Below are positions 36,893 through 46,215 of a DNA stretch of 59,509 nt, one piece after another. A program made the position numbers and the translations under genes. The stretch's first letter is position 1. The number at the start of each line of letters is the position of its first letter. The notes under the pieces are model-generated. The model worked only from the letters and a program-made list of their open reading frames with translations. It searched no databases and was not told the origin of the DNA. The DNA comes from Methylobacterium cerastii (lineage in GTDB: Bacteria; Pseudomonadota; Alphaproteobacteria; Rhizobiales; Beijerinckiaceae), in contig NZ_BPQG01000048.1 of NCBI RefSeq assembly GCF_022179125.1, positions 1 through 59,509 of the forward strand, read 5' to 3'.

Positions 36893-37869
36893 GGGTGCAC
36901 CGAGGGGGCGACGCTGGAGGGATCGACGATCGGGCCGTAGACCTGGGGGTAGGACGGGGCGACCCCGTGCTTGACCGCCCAGAGGTACCAGTTGTCGACG
37001 ACGGTGCCGGTGAGGAGGATGCCGATGCCGCCCGTCAGCGTCGTCAGCACGGCGAACCACCAGGCCCAGCGGTGGACCGATTCCATCGTGGCGTTGAAGC
37101 CCATGGTCCAGCGCCAGAACAGGGCGGCGCGCTCGGTGGCGGTGCCGCGGTCGACGATCTGGTCGATCTCGCGCTCGCCGCCGTAGCGGCTCACCGCCAG
37201 GATCGTGCCGCCGTGCATCGCGAACAACAGCGTCGACCCATACAAGAAGACGATCGAAAGCATGTGGAAGGGGTTGTAGAACAGGTTGCCGTAGCGCAGC
37301 GAAAACGCCGCCGTCCAATCGAGGTGCGGGAAGATGCCGAAGGGCACCGCCTCGCTCCACGAGCCCATCATGATCGGGCGGATGAAGCCGAGCACGAGAT
37401 AGAGCCAGATCGCCGAGGCGAAGGCCCAGGGCACGTGCTTGCCGAGGCCGAGCGCCGCGGCGCGGCGGTAGAGCCTAACCCACCACAGCAGGATCGAGGC
37501 GGTGAGGAAGAAGCCGGCGATCAGCCACCAGCCGCCTTCGTTGAGCGGCGGAAGGATGCGCAGGCCGTATTGCGGCCGTGGCGGCTCCAGCGCCAGCCAG
37601 GGCAGCTGGCGCACGAACTGGATCGGGTCCCAGTTCACCGAAGCCCACATGTTGAGGCCGATGATCTCGAAGGCGATCAGCCCGCAGGCGAAGGACAGCG
37701 CGCCGAGGTAGCCGATGTAGATCGGGCCGACCTGCGCGTTTCCGATCAGCCCCATGAGGTAGCTGTGGAACGGCGTGCCCCAGCGGGCGTCGACCGCGAC
37801 CGGCACGCCGTGCTCCGGTTCGATCGGCCGGACCTGCACCTGCGTGATGATGTTCTGGTAGTACGCCAT
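36889..37869 (-). CDS. pufM: Photosynthetic reaction-centre M subunit
   Basis: This is the M subunit of the type II reaction centre, 326 residues with five transmembrane helices. The special-pair ligand H202 and the iron ligands H219, E234 and H266 are present at the classical positions. It is coupled to pufC downstream. It is separated from pufL by an unusually long 96-base spacer with a strong hairpin. Confidence 0.99.
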   Translation of the reverse strand: MAYYQNIITQVQVRPIEPEHGVPVAVDARWGTPFHSYLMGLIGNAQVGPIYIGYLGALSFACGLIAFEIIGLNMWASVNWDPIQFVRQLPWLALEPPRPQYGLRILPPLNEGGWWLIAGFFLTASILLWWVRLYRRAAALGLGKHVPWAFASAIWLYLVLGFIRPIMMGSWSEAVPFGIFPHLDWTAAFSLRYGNLFYNPFHMLSIVFLYGSTLLFAMHGGTILAVSRYGGEREIDQIVDRGTATERAALFWRWTMGFNATMESVHRWAWWFAVLTTLTGGIGILLTGTVVDNWYLWAVKHGVAPSYPQVYGPIVDPSSVAPSVHP

Positions 37870-37929
37870 TGCCTCGGCCCTTTCCGGGAGCGTTCTTCAA
37901 GCGACGTGTCGGCCGTCACCGTCCCCGTG

Positions 37930-37952
37930 CCGGCCGCGCGGGGCGCGGCCGG
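37930..37952 (-). other. pufL-pufM intercistronic hairpin
   Basis: A perfect 10-bp stem (CCGGCCGCGC at 37930-37939 with 37943-37952) with a 3-base loop lies 13 bases past the pufL stop on the transcribed strand. It could slow exonucleases or partially terminate transcription, tuning pufL to pufMC ratios. Confidence 0.6.
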
Positions 37953-37965
37953 GTCTCTCATGCGC

Positions 37966-38790
37966 TCAGCGCCACACCGGCAGGTTCAGCCACCAGCCCC
38001 ACCATTCCGGCCAGCCCTGGGTCCAGAACGGGCCGCTGATCACGATGCAGACGGCGCTCCAGAAGCCGGCCGACAGCGCCAGGAACAAGCCCAGGCGGTG
38101 GATGCCCAGCGTGCCGATCGAGTAGCCGATCGTGTCGCGGAAGAAGGTGTCCTCGTGCTCGGGGCTCTTCACGGTCTCGCCCTTGGCGGGGTTCGTGGCC
38201 GAGAGGATCAGGCCGCCGTGCATGGCGAGCGCCAGCGTCGTGGTGAAGAAGAAGGTCACCGCGAGCATGTGCGCCGGATTGTAGTGGAAGTGCAGGTACT
38301 GGTACCCGGTGTTCGAAACCCAATCGAGGTGGCTGAGAATCCCGTAGGGGAAGCCGTAACCCCAGGCGCCCATCAGGAACGGGCGGACCACCACCAGCAC
38401 GACGTAGGCGAAGATCGCCATCGAGAAGGCGAAGGGCACGTGGTAGCCCATGCCGAGCTTGCGGCAGATCTCGACCTCGCGCAGCGCCCAGGACGAGAAC
38501 GACCCGATCGCGCAGAAGGTGATGATCTGCCAGAGGCCGCCCTCCTTGAGCGGCGCCAGCGCGAGCCCGTACTTGATGTCGGGCGGCGCGATGTTGATCT
38601 GCCAGATGTTCCAGGTCGGTCCCAGCGCGGCGCCGTAGACGACCAGCGCCGTGCCCAGCAGGGTGAAGAACAGGCCCGTGACGCCGAAGAAGCCGACGTA
38701 GAACGGCCCGACCCAGAAATCGAACAGGTCGCCGCCGACGAGGGTGCCGCCGCGGACGCGGTACTTCTTCTCGAAACTCAGCATCGCCAT
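37966..38790 (-). CDS. pufL: Photosynthetic reaction-centre L subunit
   Basis: This is the L subunit of the type II reaction centre, 274 residues with five membrane helices. Counting the initiator, H174 (special pair, equals H173 of the mature numbering), H191 and H231 (iron ligands) are present, in [14 protein letters not shown] and GIHRLG. It is preceded by a hairpin-rich spacer after pufA. Confidence 0.99.
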   Translation of the reverse strand: MAMLSFEKKYRVRGGTLVGGDLFDFWVGPFYVGFFGVTGLFFTLLGTALVVYGAALGPTWNIWQINIAPPDIKYGLALAPLKEGGLWQIITFCAIGSFSSWALREVEICRKLGMGYHVPFAFSMAIFAYVVLVVVRPFLMGAWGYGFPYGILSHLDWVSNTGYQYLHFHYNPAHMLAVTFFFTTTLALAMHGGLILSATNPAKGETVKSPEHEDTFFRDTIGYSIGTLGIHRLGLFLALSAGFWSAVCIVISGPFWTQGWPEWWGWWLNLPVWR

Positions 38791-38854
38791 GGCGAAATGC
38801 CTCCGGATGGGTCTGCGGCCGTCGGGCGGCGGTCGGCGTCGGGCGCAGCGGGCG

Positions 38855-38907
38855 GGAGGATCGATCCTCCGGCCCGCCGCGGTCGTTGCGAGGCGTCCCG
38901 CGGGACG
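38855..38907 (-). other. pufA-pufL intercistronic hairpins
   Basis: Two perfect palindromes, GGAGGATCGATCCTCC (38855-38870) and CGTCCCGCGGGACG (38894-38907), lie in the 156-base spacer. In purple bacteria, hairpins here protect the upstream pufBA mRNA from 3' decay and give excess antenna over reaction-centre protein. The same role is inferred. Confidence 0.75.
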
Positions 38908-38946
38908 GCCTTCCGGGCACGCCCGGCCGGCCGCCGCGGGGCCGGG

Positions 38947-39129
38947 TCACGCCGGGGTCGGCGCGACGATCTGGAGGGAGGCCGCCTTGGAGTCCTTGGC
39001 GCCCTCCAGCCAGTTGAACCGGCTGGTGCTGAGCAGGATGAAGTGGATCAGCAACGCGAGCACGAAGAGGAAGGTGAACAGAGCCACCAGCGTGCGGCGG
39101 GGATCGAACAGGAGCCAGACCTTGTGCAT
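38947..39129 (-). CDS. pufA: Light-harvesting complex 1 alpha chain
   Basis: This is a 60-residue core-antenna alpha polypeptide with one membrane helix. The N-terminus [20 protein letters not shown] is typical, and H29 ([11 protein letters not shown]) would ligate bacteriochlorophyll. The ATG at 39129 follows a GGAGG site. Eleven bases separate it from pufB. Confidence 0.98.
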   Translation of the reverse strand: MHKVWLLFDPRRTLVALFTFLFVLALLIHFILLSTSRFNWLEGAKDSKAASLQIVAPTPA

Positions 39130-39140
39130 GGTGTCCTCCC

Positions 39141-39374
39141 TTACGAGATCATCGAGACGAGGCCGTGGACCGCTTGGGCTCCGCCCTCGAGCATGGCGTA
39201 GCCCTTCGGCCCGGGCAGCCAGGGGCGCCACATCCAGACCAGGATGTGCGCGACCACGGCGATCGCGGTGAAGATGATGAAGCTCGTCAGGAAGATCGCG
39301 TGGAACTCCTTGGCTTCAGGTTCCGTCAGCCCCGAGAGGCTGCTCGGACGTTCGAGCGTTCCGGGATTGGCCAT
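39141..39374 (-). CDS. pufB: Light-harvesting complex 1 beta chain
   Basis: This is a core-antenna beta polypeptide of 77 residues. The conserved [14 protein letters not shown] segment (H25) and the bacteriochlorophyll ligand H43 in [14 protein letters not shown] are present. About 20 extra residues follow the usual RPW end ([20 protein letters not shown]), making it longer than the 45-55 residues common in purple bacteria. A short hairpin (CCGCGCG/CGCGCGG, 39400-39420) lies just upstream. Confidence 0.97.
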   Translation of the reverse strand: MANPGTLERPSSLSGLTEPEAKEFHAIFLTSFIIFTAIAVVAHILVWMWRPWLPGPKGYAMLEGGAQAVHGLVSMIS

Positions 39375-39535
39375 GGTTGAAGTACCTCCGTTTGGCTGAC
39401 CGCGCGGCAGCGTCGCGCGGGGGGGAGCGCCGTGGCGGCGTTGAGGTGCCACGACCGGACTTCCACCCGTTGCCCGGACGGAAGCGTCTCGAAGGGCCGG
39501 GCTGCGCGGTGCGCGTCCGGCTCGGCCCGAAAGCG

Positions 39536-39751
39536 TCAGCCCATGAAGGCGTAGGGGATGGCCGAGACCGCCATGGCCCTGGCCTCGCCGAAGACCGAGC
39601 GGCGCTGAGCCGGGCGCCCGGCCTCGCGCGCCGGCATCACGCGCTGGGCGACCGCGGCGGCGAGGAAGAACGGGTAGGTCGCACCGAGGATGATCTTGAA
39701 CTGGACCTCCTCCTGATGGAGCCGGGACGTCGCATCGATCGATCGGGCCAT
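39536..39751 (-). CDS. pufQ: PufQ, bacteriochlorophyll/photosystem assembly protein
   Basis: The 71 residues have the PufQ pattern: a charged start ([20 protein letters not shown]), one membrane helix ([18 protein letters not shown]) and the conserved end [15 protein letters not shown]. PufQ is linked to bacteriochlorophyll delivery and photosystem assembly. AGGAGG precedes the ATG. It lies between bchZ and pufB, its usual position. It is easily missed because it sits at the end of a long meaningless open frame opposite bchZ's reading frame. Confidence 0.9.
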   Translation of the reverse strand: MARSIDATSRLHQEEVQFKIILGATYPFFLAAAVAQRVMPAREAGRPAQRRSVFGEARAMAVSAIPYAFMG

Positions 39752-39876
39752 GGATGTCCTCCTGGACGCTTGGGCCGGCGCGGTGCGCGGGCTCGGCGGG
39801 GTGCGGGCGGATTCGTCCGGCCGGGGCCGGGGCGAAGGGGTGAGGGCGGAAAGGCCGGGCAGGCTCGCGGCGGCGC

Positions 39877-41343
39877 TCATGCGGCCACCCCGAGCTTGAG
39901 GGCGCCGTGGGCGGTCTCGACGTGCGCGGACCCGACGCGGGCGGCGCCGTCGCGGCGTGCGTCGCGCTCGGCGGCGTCGCGCAGGCGCTTGGCCATCGAG
40001 ATCCGGACCAGGACCGGCTGGCTCTCGACATGCGCGTCGAGGGCTGCGCGCGCCGCCTCGTCCCACGGCAGCTCGCGGTGCATCCGCGCCGGCGTCGCCT
40101 CGACCGCATCCATGTCGCGGGCGAGCGGCAGGATGTGGAAGAGCATGTCGAACAGCGCGTTGCAGACTTCCTGCACGAGGTAGGTCGCGCCCGAGTAGCC
40201 CATGAACGGGGTGCCGGTGTGCCGCCTGATGATCGCGCCGGGGAACGAGGCCGGCACGAAGACCGCGCGGCAGCCACTTTCGGCCGCGTACATCCGCTCG
40301 TTGAACGAGCCGAACAGTACCAGCGGCGGGGTCTTCGCGATGGCCTCGCGGACCGCTTCGTTGTCGGGCTTGGCGCCGGGCTTCCGCGCGAAGGCGAAGG
40401 TGCAGGGCAGCCCCATCTCGTCTTCGAGGAAGTGGCGCACGCCGCGCGAATAGGTTTCGGTCGCGACGATGCCGAAGCTCGCGGTGCCGAAGAAGTCCTG
40501 CGTCACCGAGCGCCAAAGGTCCCAGACCGGCTTGATCGTGGTGTGCTTCTCGCGCTCGATGAACGGCTCGGGGTCGAGGCCGAGGATCTCGCCGAGCGAG
40601 CGCAGGAACTTGGTGGTCGAGAGCACGCCGATCGGGGCCTGTAGGTAGGGCCGCTCCAGGTCCTCGCAGAGCAGGCGCCCGAACTCGCGGTAGAGGCAGA
40701 CGTTGGCGTCGGCGTTGACGAGCTTGGGCACGTCGGCGAGATGCGAGCCGAGGGGGAAGACCAGGTTGATCTCGGCGCCGATGCCCTCGACCACCCGGCG
40801 GATCTCGGCGAGATCCGAGGGCATGTTGAAGGTGCCGTAGGCCGGCCCGATCAGGTTGACCCGCGGGCGCTCGCCGTCCTTGCGGGCGGGGCGCGCCGGA
40901 ATGCCCTTCTTCGCGAAGCGCTTGGCGCCGTATTCTTGCCAGAGCCAGCGCATCGCCCGGTCTGCGGTCTGCCACTGGTCCTCGTCGATGGTGCGCGGCA
41001 GGAAGCGCTGGATGTTGGTGCCCTCCGGCGTCACCCCGCCGCCGATCATCTCGGAGATCGAGCCGGTGACGACGACGCTGGGCTGGCCCGGATCGAGCAC
41101 CGCGTGCGCCCGCTTCATCGCGCCCTCGGTGCCGTGGCGGCCGAGTTCCTCCTCGCCCAAGCCCGTGACGACGATCGGCAGCTCGTGCGGGGGCAGCGCG
41201 TCGGTGTAGTGCAGGACGGAAGTGACCGGCAGGTTCTCGCAGCCGACGGGGCCGTCGATGATGACCTGCAGGCCCTTGATCGCCGTGAAGACGTAGACGG
41301 CACCCCAGTATCCGCCGGCGCGGTCGTGATCGAGGACGAGCAT
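39877..41343 (-). CDS. bchZ: Chlorophyllide a reductase subunit Z
   Basis: This is the catalytic subunit of the nitrogenase-like chlorophyllide a reductase, 488 residues. It pairs with BchY to hold an Fe-S cluster and substrate. [20 protein letters not shown] at the start and the cluster-ligand context [19 protein letters not shown] are seen. A C-terminal light-independent reductase-type helical domain follows ([20 protein letters not shown]). It overlaps bchY by one base and is followed by pufQ. Confidence 0.98.
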   Translation of the reverse strand: MLVLDHDRAGGYWGAVYVFTAIKGLQVIIDGPVGCENLPVTSVLHYTDALPPHELPIVVTGLGEEELGRHGTEGAMKRAHAVLDPGQPSVVVTGSISEMIGGGVTPEGTNIQRFLPRTIDEDQWQTADRAMRWLWQEYGAKRFAKKGIPARPARKDGERPRVNLIGPAYGTFNMPSDLAEIRRVVEGIGAEINLVFPLGSHLADVPKLVNADANVCLYREFGRLLCEDLERPYLQAPIGVLSTTKFLRSLGEILGLDPEPFIEREKHTTIKPVWDLWRSVTQDFFGTASFGIVATETYSRGVRHFLEDEMGLPCTFAFARKPGAKPDNEAVREAIAKTPPLVLFGSFNERMYAAESGCRAVFVPASFPGAIIRRHTGTPFMGYSGATYLVQEVCNALFDMLFHILPLARDMDAVEATPARMHRELPWDEAARAALDAHVESQPVLVRISMAKRLRDAAERDARRDGAARVGSAHVETAHGALKLGVAA

Positions 41344-42929
41344 CAGGCCATCTCCCCAATCGGGTCGTGGTCGTGCTTTTTCGGCGCGGGCGCCCGCGAT
41401 ACGCTCTTGCGGAGCTGCGGCACGTCCTCCCAGACGCCGGCGGCGTGGCCGGTGCCGACGCCCTCGAAGAAGTCCCGCATCGCGTCGAAGCGGCCCTTGT
41501 TGCCCAGCGCGGCGTTGATCACCGTGGCGAGCGAGCCGGCGCCGGCGACGCCCATCAGCGGCCGGGCCGAGATCAGGTTGGTGAAGTACAGGGACGGCGT
41601 CCCGGCCTCCTTGGCCTTCTGAACCACCGGGGTCGTGCCGATGGCGAGGTCCGGCCGGTATTCGTGCATCGCGGCGAGGTCGTCCTCTAGCGAGGCGCGG
41701 AACCTGACCTGGATGCCACGGGCCTCGAGCCAGTCGCGGTCGGCCTCGGCCCAGGGGGTTCTCGGGCAGGCGGTGCCGACGTAGCGGAGATCCGCGCCGC
41801 TCTCGACCAGCAGACGCCCGACGAGAAGCTCCGAGCCCTCGTAGCCGGAGAGCGTGATCCGGCCCTTGATCGGGGCCGCCGCGAGCACGGTGCGGATCGG
41901 CGGCAGCAGGCGATTCTTGGCGGCCTCGACCAGGCTCCGCGGCACGGCGCAGGCCTCGCCGATCCGATCGAGCCAGTCACTGGTGCCGTCGACGCCCACC
42001 GGCGCCGAGCCGACGATCGGCCGGCCGGCGGCCTCGAACTCGCGGATGCTCGCGGTGTAGAACGGGTGGATCGCCGCCACCGCCGCGCCGTCGAGCGCCG
42101 CATAGAGCTCGCGCCACTCGCGTGTCGGGACCACGGGGCCGGCGGCGAGCCCCAGCGGCTCCAGCATCGCGCCGATCACCACCGGGTCGGCCGGGAACAT
42201 CTCGCCCAAAAGCGTCACCGTCGGGCGCTCGGAGCGGCCGGCGCGCGGCGCCTGGACCGGTCCCTGCTCGGCCTCGGTGCGGGCGAATTTCAGCATCGCG
42301 CCGGCGAGCACGTCCTTGGCCTCGGCGTGCGTCGGAACCCCGAAGCCCGGCACGTCGATGCCGATGATGCGGACGCCGTCGATCTCCTTCGGTAGCAGGC
42401 GCAGCGGCACGCCGGAGGCGGTGGGCACGCAGAGGTTGATCACCACGACGGCGTCGTAGTCGGCGGGCTTGGCCGTGAGGAACACCGCCTCGCGGATGTC
42501 CTCGAACAGCTTGCCGGTGACCAGCGTCTCGGAGTTAAACGGCACGTAGCCGACCGAGCGCTTGGCGCCGTAGAAATGCGAGGTGAAGGTCAGCCCGTAG
42601 ACGCAGCAGGCCGAGCCGGAGAGGATCGTCGCGGTGCGCCGCATGCGCAGGCCGACCCGGAGCGAGCCGAAGGCCGGGCACATGCTCTGGGGCTGGTCGT
42701 GGGGCCCGACCGGATAATCTGTCTTGAGCTGCTCCAGCGTTTCCGACATGCCGGCGGCCTCGGCGGCCGCCCGCATCACGTCCTTGCCGGAATGGCAGCC
42801 GAGCCCGTCGCCCTTGGTCGCAGCGACATCGATCGGAGCGGCGGGGACCGGCGCCTGGAGGGCTTCCAGGGCGGAGGCCGGGACCTCCCGGCGGGCGCGA
42901 AGCGCTGCGATGTCAAGGGTGACGGCCAT
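41343..42929 (-). CDS. bchY: Chlorophyllide a reductase subunit Y
   Basis: This is the partner of BchZ in the catalytic component, 528 residues from ATG 42929; the longer open frame upstream is in bchX sequence. Cysteines in [22 protein letters not shown] and [10 protein letters not shown] are candidate Fe-S ligands. Five bases separate it from bchX. It catalyses electron transfer to the C7=C8 bond of chlorophyllide a in bacteriochlorophyll synthesis. Confidence 0.97.
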   Translation of the reverse strand: MAVTLDIAALRARREVPASALEALQAPVPAAPIDVAATKGDGLGCHSGKDVMRAAAEAAGMSETLEQLKTDYPVGPHDQPQSMCPAFGSLRVGLRMRRTATILSGSACCVYGLTFTSHFYGAKRSVGYVPFNSETLVTGKLFEDIREAVFLTAKPADYDAVVVINLCVPTASGVPLRLLPKEIDGVRIIGIDVPGFGVPTHAEAKDVLAGAMLKFARTEAEQGPVQAPRAGRSERPTVTLLGEMFPADPVVIGAMLEPLGLAAGPVVPTREWRELYAALDGAAVAAIHPFYTASIREFEAAGRPIVGSAPVGVDGTSDWLDRIGEACAVPRSLVEAAKNRLLPPIRTVLAAAPIKGRITLSGYEGSELLVGRLLVESGADLRYVGTACPRTPWAEADRDWLEARGIQVRFRASLEDDLAAMHEYRPDLAIGTTPVVQKAKEAGTPSLYFTNLISARPLMGVAGAGSLATVINAALGNKGRFDAMRDFFEGVGTGHAAGVWEDVPQLRKSVSRAPAPKKHDHDPIGEMA

Positions 42930-42934
42930 GCGGC

Positions 42935-43921
42935 TCAGACCTCGTCGTAGACGACTTCGAGGGACGGCTTGGTCACGTGGGCGACGCCGCACATGTCCTC
43001 GAAGGTCGCCGGCACCAGCACCACGTCGCGGCCGGTGTGCTCGCTCGAGAACAGGCCGAGGAGGCCGTCCTGCGAGAGCGGCGTCGGGTGGTTGGGCTTG
43101 GCGTCGGCGACGTTCTGGGCCAGATCCGAGAACAGCGAGCCCCAGCGCCCGTCGGGCCGGCCGATGATCTCGTAGTTCGCGCTCTTCTTGCGGATGTCGT
43201 CGTCGGCCGGGATCGAGGCCAGCACCGGGATGCCGACCGCGTCGGCGAAGGCCTGGGCCTCGCCGGTACCGTCGTCCTTGTTGATGACGAGGCCGCCGAC
43301 GCCGACGTTGCCGCCGAGCTTGCGGAAGTATTCGACCGCCGAGCAGACGTTGTTGGCGACGTAGAGCGACTGCAGGTCGTTCGAGCCGACGACGATGACC
43401 TTCTGGCACATGTCGCGGGCGATCGGGAGGCCGAAGCCGCCGCAGACCACGTCGCCGAGGAAGTCGAGCAGGACGAAGTCGAATCCCCATTCGTGGAAGC
43501 CGAGCTTCTCTAGGAGCTCAAAACCGTGGATGATGCCGCGGCCGCCGCAGCCGCGTCCGACCTCGGGGCCGCCGAGCTCCATCGCGTAGACGCCGTCGCG
43601 CTTGAAGCAGACGTCGCCGATGGCGACCGCCTCGCCGGCGAGCTTCTTCTTGGTCGAGGTCTCGATGATGGTCGGGCAGGCCCGGCCGCCGAACAGCAGC
43701 GAGGTGGTGTCGCTCTTCGGGTCGCAGCCGATGAGCAGGACCTTCTTGCCCTGCTGGGCCATCATGTAGCTGAGGTTGGCCAGGGTGAACGACTTGCCGA
43801 TGCCGCCCTTGCCGTAGATCGCGATGATCTGCGTCTCCTTCTTCGCCGGCGCGGTCACCACCGGATCCGGCTCGATCGCCGCCTCCGCGCGCAACGCGGC
43901 GTTGGTCAGGTGCATGTTCAT
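42935..43921 (-). CDS. bchX: Chlorophyllide a reductase iron protein subunit X
   Basis: This is the NifH-like ATP-dependent reductase component, 328 residues. The P-loop GKGGIGKS is at residues 37-44. The Fe4S4 cysteines lie in RACPTII/EVGRGCGGRGI and DVVCGGFGLPIARDMCQK contexts. ATG 43921 has GGAGG upstream and overlaps the bchC stop as ATGA. Confidence 0.98.
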   Translation of the reverse strand: MNMHLTNAALRAEAAIEPDPVVTAPAKKETQIIAIYGKGGIGKSFTLANLSYMMAQQGKKVLLIGCDPKSDTTSLLFGGRACPTIIETSTKKKLAGEAVAIGDVCFKRDGVYAMELGGPEVGRGCGGRGIIHGFELLEKLGFHEWGFDFVLLDFLGDVVCGGFGLPIARDMCQKVIVVGSNDLQSLYVANNVCSAVEYFRKLGGNVGVGGLVINKDDGTGEAQAFADAVGIPVLASIPADDDIRKKSANYEIIGRPDGRWGSLFSDLAQNVADAKPNHPTPLSQDGLLGLFSSEHTGRDVVLVPATFEDMCGVAHVTKPSLEVVYDEV

Positions 43922-44853
43922 GCGTTCCTCCAGTCGAGGACCATCTTCAGGCACTCGGGATCGCCGAAGGCCGTGCGATAGGCCTGCTCCGCCTCCGACG
44001 CGGGGCGCCGATGGGTGATCAGGCCGTCGAGCGAGAGGGCGCCGCGGGCGATGAGCGCGCCCACCGCTGCGAGGTCGTGCGGCCGGAACTCGGCGGCGAC
44101 CCGGATCCGGGCCTCGCGCAGGAAGGCCGGCGGGAACGCGAAGGAGAGCGGTGCCTCGTAGAAGCCGGCAAGCACGATCTCGCCGCCGGGGCTAAGCCGC
44201 CCGATCAGCGTGTCGAGCAGGCTCGCATCGCCGCTGACGTCGGTGATCGTGGCGTAGTCGCGGCGCTCGTCCTGGTCGGGGTGGACGACCGGGTAGCCGA
44301 ACGCGCCCCGCGACCGCACTGGATTGGTCTCCCACACGGTCGGCACCGCGCCGGACAGGGCGACGAGCCGGGCGAGCAGACGCCCGAGCACCCCGTGGCC
44401 GACGATCAGGGTGCGCTCGCCCGGGGCGCTCGCGGCCATTGCGTGGTAGGCGGTGGCGGCCAGCGCCAGCAGGATCGCCTTCTCTCCGAGGCTCGCCTCG
44501 ACCGGCACCAGCTTCTCGGCCGGGACGATCAGGTGGGAGGCGGCGCCGCCGAACAGGCCGCGCACCGTGCCGAAGCAGCGCGCGCCCGGCACGAAGACCG
44601 CCTGCCCGACGCTGAGGCCGGAGCCTTCGGGTGCCATCTCGACGATCCCGACCGACTCGTAACCGGGCACCAGCGGGTAGCCCATGCCGGGGAAGCTCGG
44701 CATCCGTCCGGTCCAGAGCAGGCGCTCGGTGCCGGTGGAGATCCCGCTCCAGGTGACCGCGACCACCGCGTCGCCCTCTGCGGCCGGGGTCAGCGGAAGG
44801 CGATCGAGCGCCAACACCTCCGGTCTTTCGAGAACGACGGCGAGCGCGTCCAT
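43918..44853 (-). CDS. bchC: 3-hydroxyethyl bacteriochlorophyllide a dehydrogenase
   Basis: This is an MDR-type dehydrogenase that oxidises the C3 hydroxyethyl group to acetyl, 311 residues. It starts MDALAVVLERPEVLALDRLP at ATG 44853, preceded by GGAAGAGG; an ATG six codons upstream is less likely. The NAD-binding glycine motif is VGHGVLGRLLARL. It is the first gene of bchCXYZ-puf, with its own promoter covered by two PpsR-type boxes. Confidence 0.96.
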   Translation of the reverse strand: MDALAVVLERPEVLALDRLPLTPAAEGDAVVAVTWSGISTGTERLLWTGRMPSFPGMGYPLVPGYESVGIVEMAPEGSGLSVGQAVFVPGARCFGTVRGLFGGAASHLIVPAEKLVPVEASLGEKAILLALAATAYHAMAASAPGERTLIVGHGVLGRLLARLVALSGAVPTVWETNPVRSRGAFGYPVVHPDQDERRDYATITDVSGDASLLDTLIGRLSPGGEIVLAGFYEAPLSFAFPPAFLREARIRVAAEFRPHDLAAVGALIARGALSLDGLITHRRPASEAEQAYRTAFGDPECLKMVLDWRNA

Positions 44854-44900
44854 GTGCGGTGCCTCTTCCATCCCTGTCCGACTCTCCCGGTCGGCCGATC

Positions 44901-44944
44901 AGTCATCCTAGAATGACAACACAAAGCGTCAAGTCAAATTTACA
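44901..44944 (-). promoter_or_regulatory. bchC promoter with paired PpsR/CrtJ boxes
   Basis: Two 18-base palindromes lie 8 bases apart: AGT-N12-ACA (44901-44918) and CGT-N12-ACA (44927-44944), close to the TGT-N12-ACA consensus. On the minus strand TTGACG (44927-44932), 16 bases, TAGGAT (44905-44910) form a promoter, so one box covers the -35 and the other the -10. This is the arrangement known at Rhodobacter bchC. The upstream box overlaps the crtF stop codon. Confidence 0.8.
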
Positions 44945-46202
44945 CTTTTGCCGATTTGCGGGCCACGATCAGGCGTGTCAGCAGGGGACGGCGAGTCTTC
45001 ACACTTCGGATTTCGGCGAAGCCCGCGGCGCGAAGCATCGCCGACAACTCCTCGGCGGTGCGGGCGCGGCCGCTGCCCATCGCCAGCAGGTAGAAGCCGA
45101 AATACGCGTCGCTGATGGGCTCGGCCCCCGGTGTCCCAGCCAGCGGCTCGGCCACCAAAAGCGTGCCGCCGGACGGCAGCGCGTCGTGGGCCGCGCGCAG
45201 CAGCACCGCGACGCGGGCGTCGTCGTGGTCGTGGACGATCCGCACCAGCGAGATCGCGTCGGCGCCCCGCGGCAGGGGATCGGAGAAGAAGCTGCCGCCG
45301 CGGCAGGCGACCGTGAGGCCGGCGGCCCCGAGCCGCGCCTCTGCCCGCGCGGCGACGGCCGGCAGATCGAACAGCATCAGGCGCAAGCCGGGGTGGCGGG
45401 CGGCGGCGGCCGTGACGAAGGCGCCCTCCCCGCCGCCGACATCCATCAGGCAGGCGTGCGAGGCGAGCGAATAGGCGTCCAACACGTCCTCGGCGATGAG
45501 CGCCTGCGAGGCCGCCATCAGACGGCTGTAGCCGGCCACCGCGTCAGCCTCCGCGGCGTCGGGCTCGGCGGCCATCGCGTAAGGCCAGTAGCCGGAAAGA
45601 CGCGTCGGCCCCGTCTCGCCGCGCAGCAGCGCCACCGGGTCGGCGAGGTCGGCGTAGAGCATGGCATGATGCTCGATCATCGCCGCCACCGAGGGGTTGC
45701 CGATCAGCGCCGCCCCGAGGTCGGCCAGCGCCCAGCGCCCTTCGGGCAGGCGGGCGATCAGGTCGAGGGAGGCGGCGGCCTTCAACAGACGCTCCGCCCG
45801 CTCCGGCGCGAGGCGGAAACGCTCGGCCAGGACCGCGGTCGGGAGCGGGCCGGGTCGCAGCGTGTGGAACAGGTCGAGGCGGACGCAGGCGAACAGCACC
45901 TGCGAGTAGGTGAACCCGGCGCACAGGTCGAACAGCGCCCGCGTGTTCCGCTGCGCGATGCGCCGCGTCAGGGGAAACCCGGCGGCCCAGCGCTGGAACG
46001 CCGGGCTCGCCACCCGGGCGATGCGGAACGCGCGAAAGCGCTCGCGAAGGGTGGGGCGCGGGCCGCGTGCGTGCACTCTCCCAGGGGGAGAGGGCTGGAG
46101 TGAGGAGCGTGCGTTGTCCGGAAAGGTGACGCCCCTCACACTGTCCCTCTCCCCTTGGACGAGGGGACCCGCGACCGGACCGGCATCCACCTCCGACAGC
46201 AT
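44940..46202 (-). CDS. crtF: Demethylspheroidene O-methyltransferase
   Basis: This SAM-dependent enzyme adds the methoxy group to acyclic carotenoids, 420 residues from ATG 46202. The SAM-binding motif LMDVGGGEGAFVTAAA, the RIVHDHDDARV segment and the C-terminal GFAEIRSVKTRRPLL are present. Real homology begins near FRIARVASPAFQRWA. Residues ~10-43 are encoded by a dispersed palindromic repeat, so this N-terminal insert is unlikely to be ancestral. It lies between crtE and bchC. Confidence 0.93.
   Translation of the reverse strand: MLSEVDAGPVAGPLVQGERDSVRGVTFPDNARSSLQPSPPGRVHARGPRPTLRERFRAFRIARVASPAFQRWAAGFPLTRRIAQRNTRALFDLCAGFTYSQVLFACVRLDLFHTLRPGPLPTAVLAERFRLAPERAERLLKAAASLDLIARLPEGRWALADLGAALIGNPSVAAMIEHHAMLYADLADPVALLRGETGPTRLSGYWPYAMAAEPDAAEADAVAGYSRLMAASQALIAEDVLDAYSLASHACLMDVGGGEGAFVTAAAARHPGLRLMLFDLPAVAARAEARLGAAGLTVACRGGSFFSDPLPRGADAISLVRIVHDHDDARVAVLLRAAHDALPSGGTLLVAEPLAGTPGAEPISDAYFGFYLLAMGSGRARTAEELSAMLRAAGFAEIRSVKTRRPLLTRLIVARKSAKV
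46074..46174. repeat. Dispersed palindromic repeat, copy B (inside crtF)
   Basis: This copy is homologous over about 100 bases to the one at 10205-10304: CTCTCCC-AGGGGGAGAGGGCTGG, a TCCGGAAA core, then GACGCCCCTCA and CTGTCCCTCTCCCC. It lies within the crtF reading frame near the 5' end and keeps the frame open. It encodes about 34 residues such as VTFPDNARSSLQPSPP. Confidence 0.85.
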
Positions 46203-46215
46203 GGAAAACCCCGCC

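Noticed and set aside
35762-39751. pufX gene near pufLMC
   Set aside because: After pufC there is only a terminator and repeats; no short membrane-protein frame fits PufX.
39536-41359. 607-codon minus-strand open frame
   Set aside because: Only its last 71 codons (pufQ) are meaningful; the rest is out of frame with bchZ.
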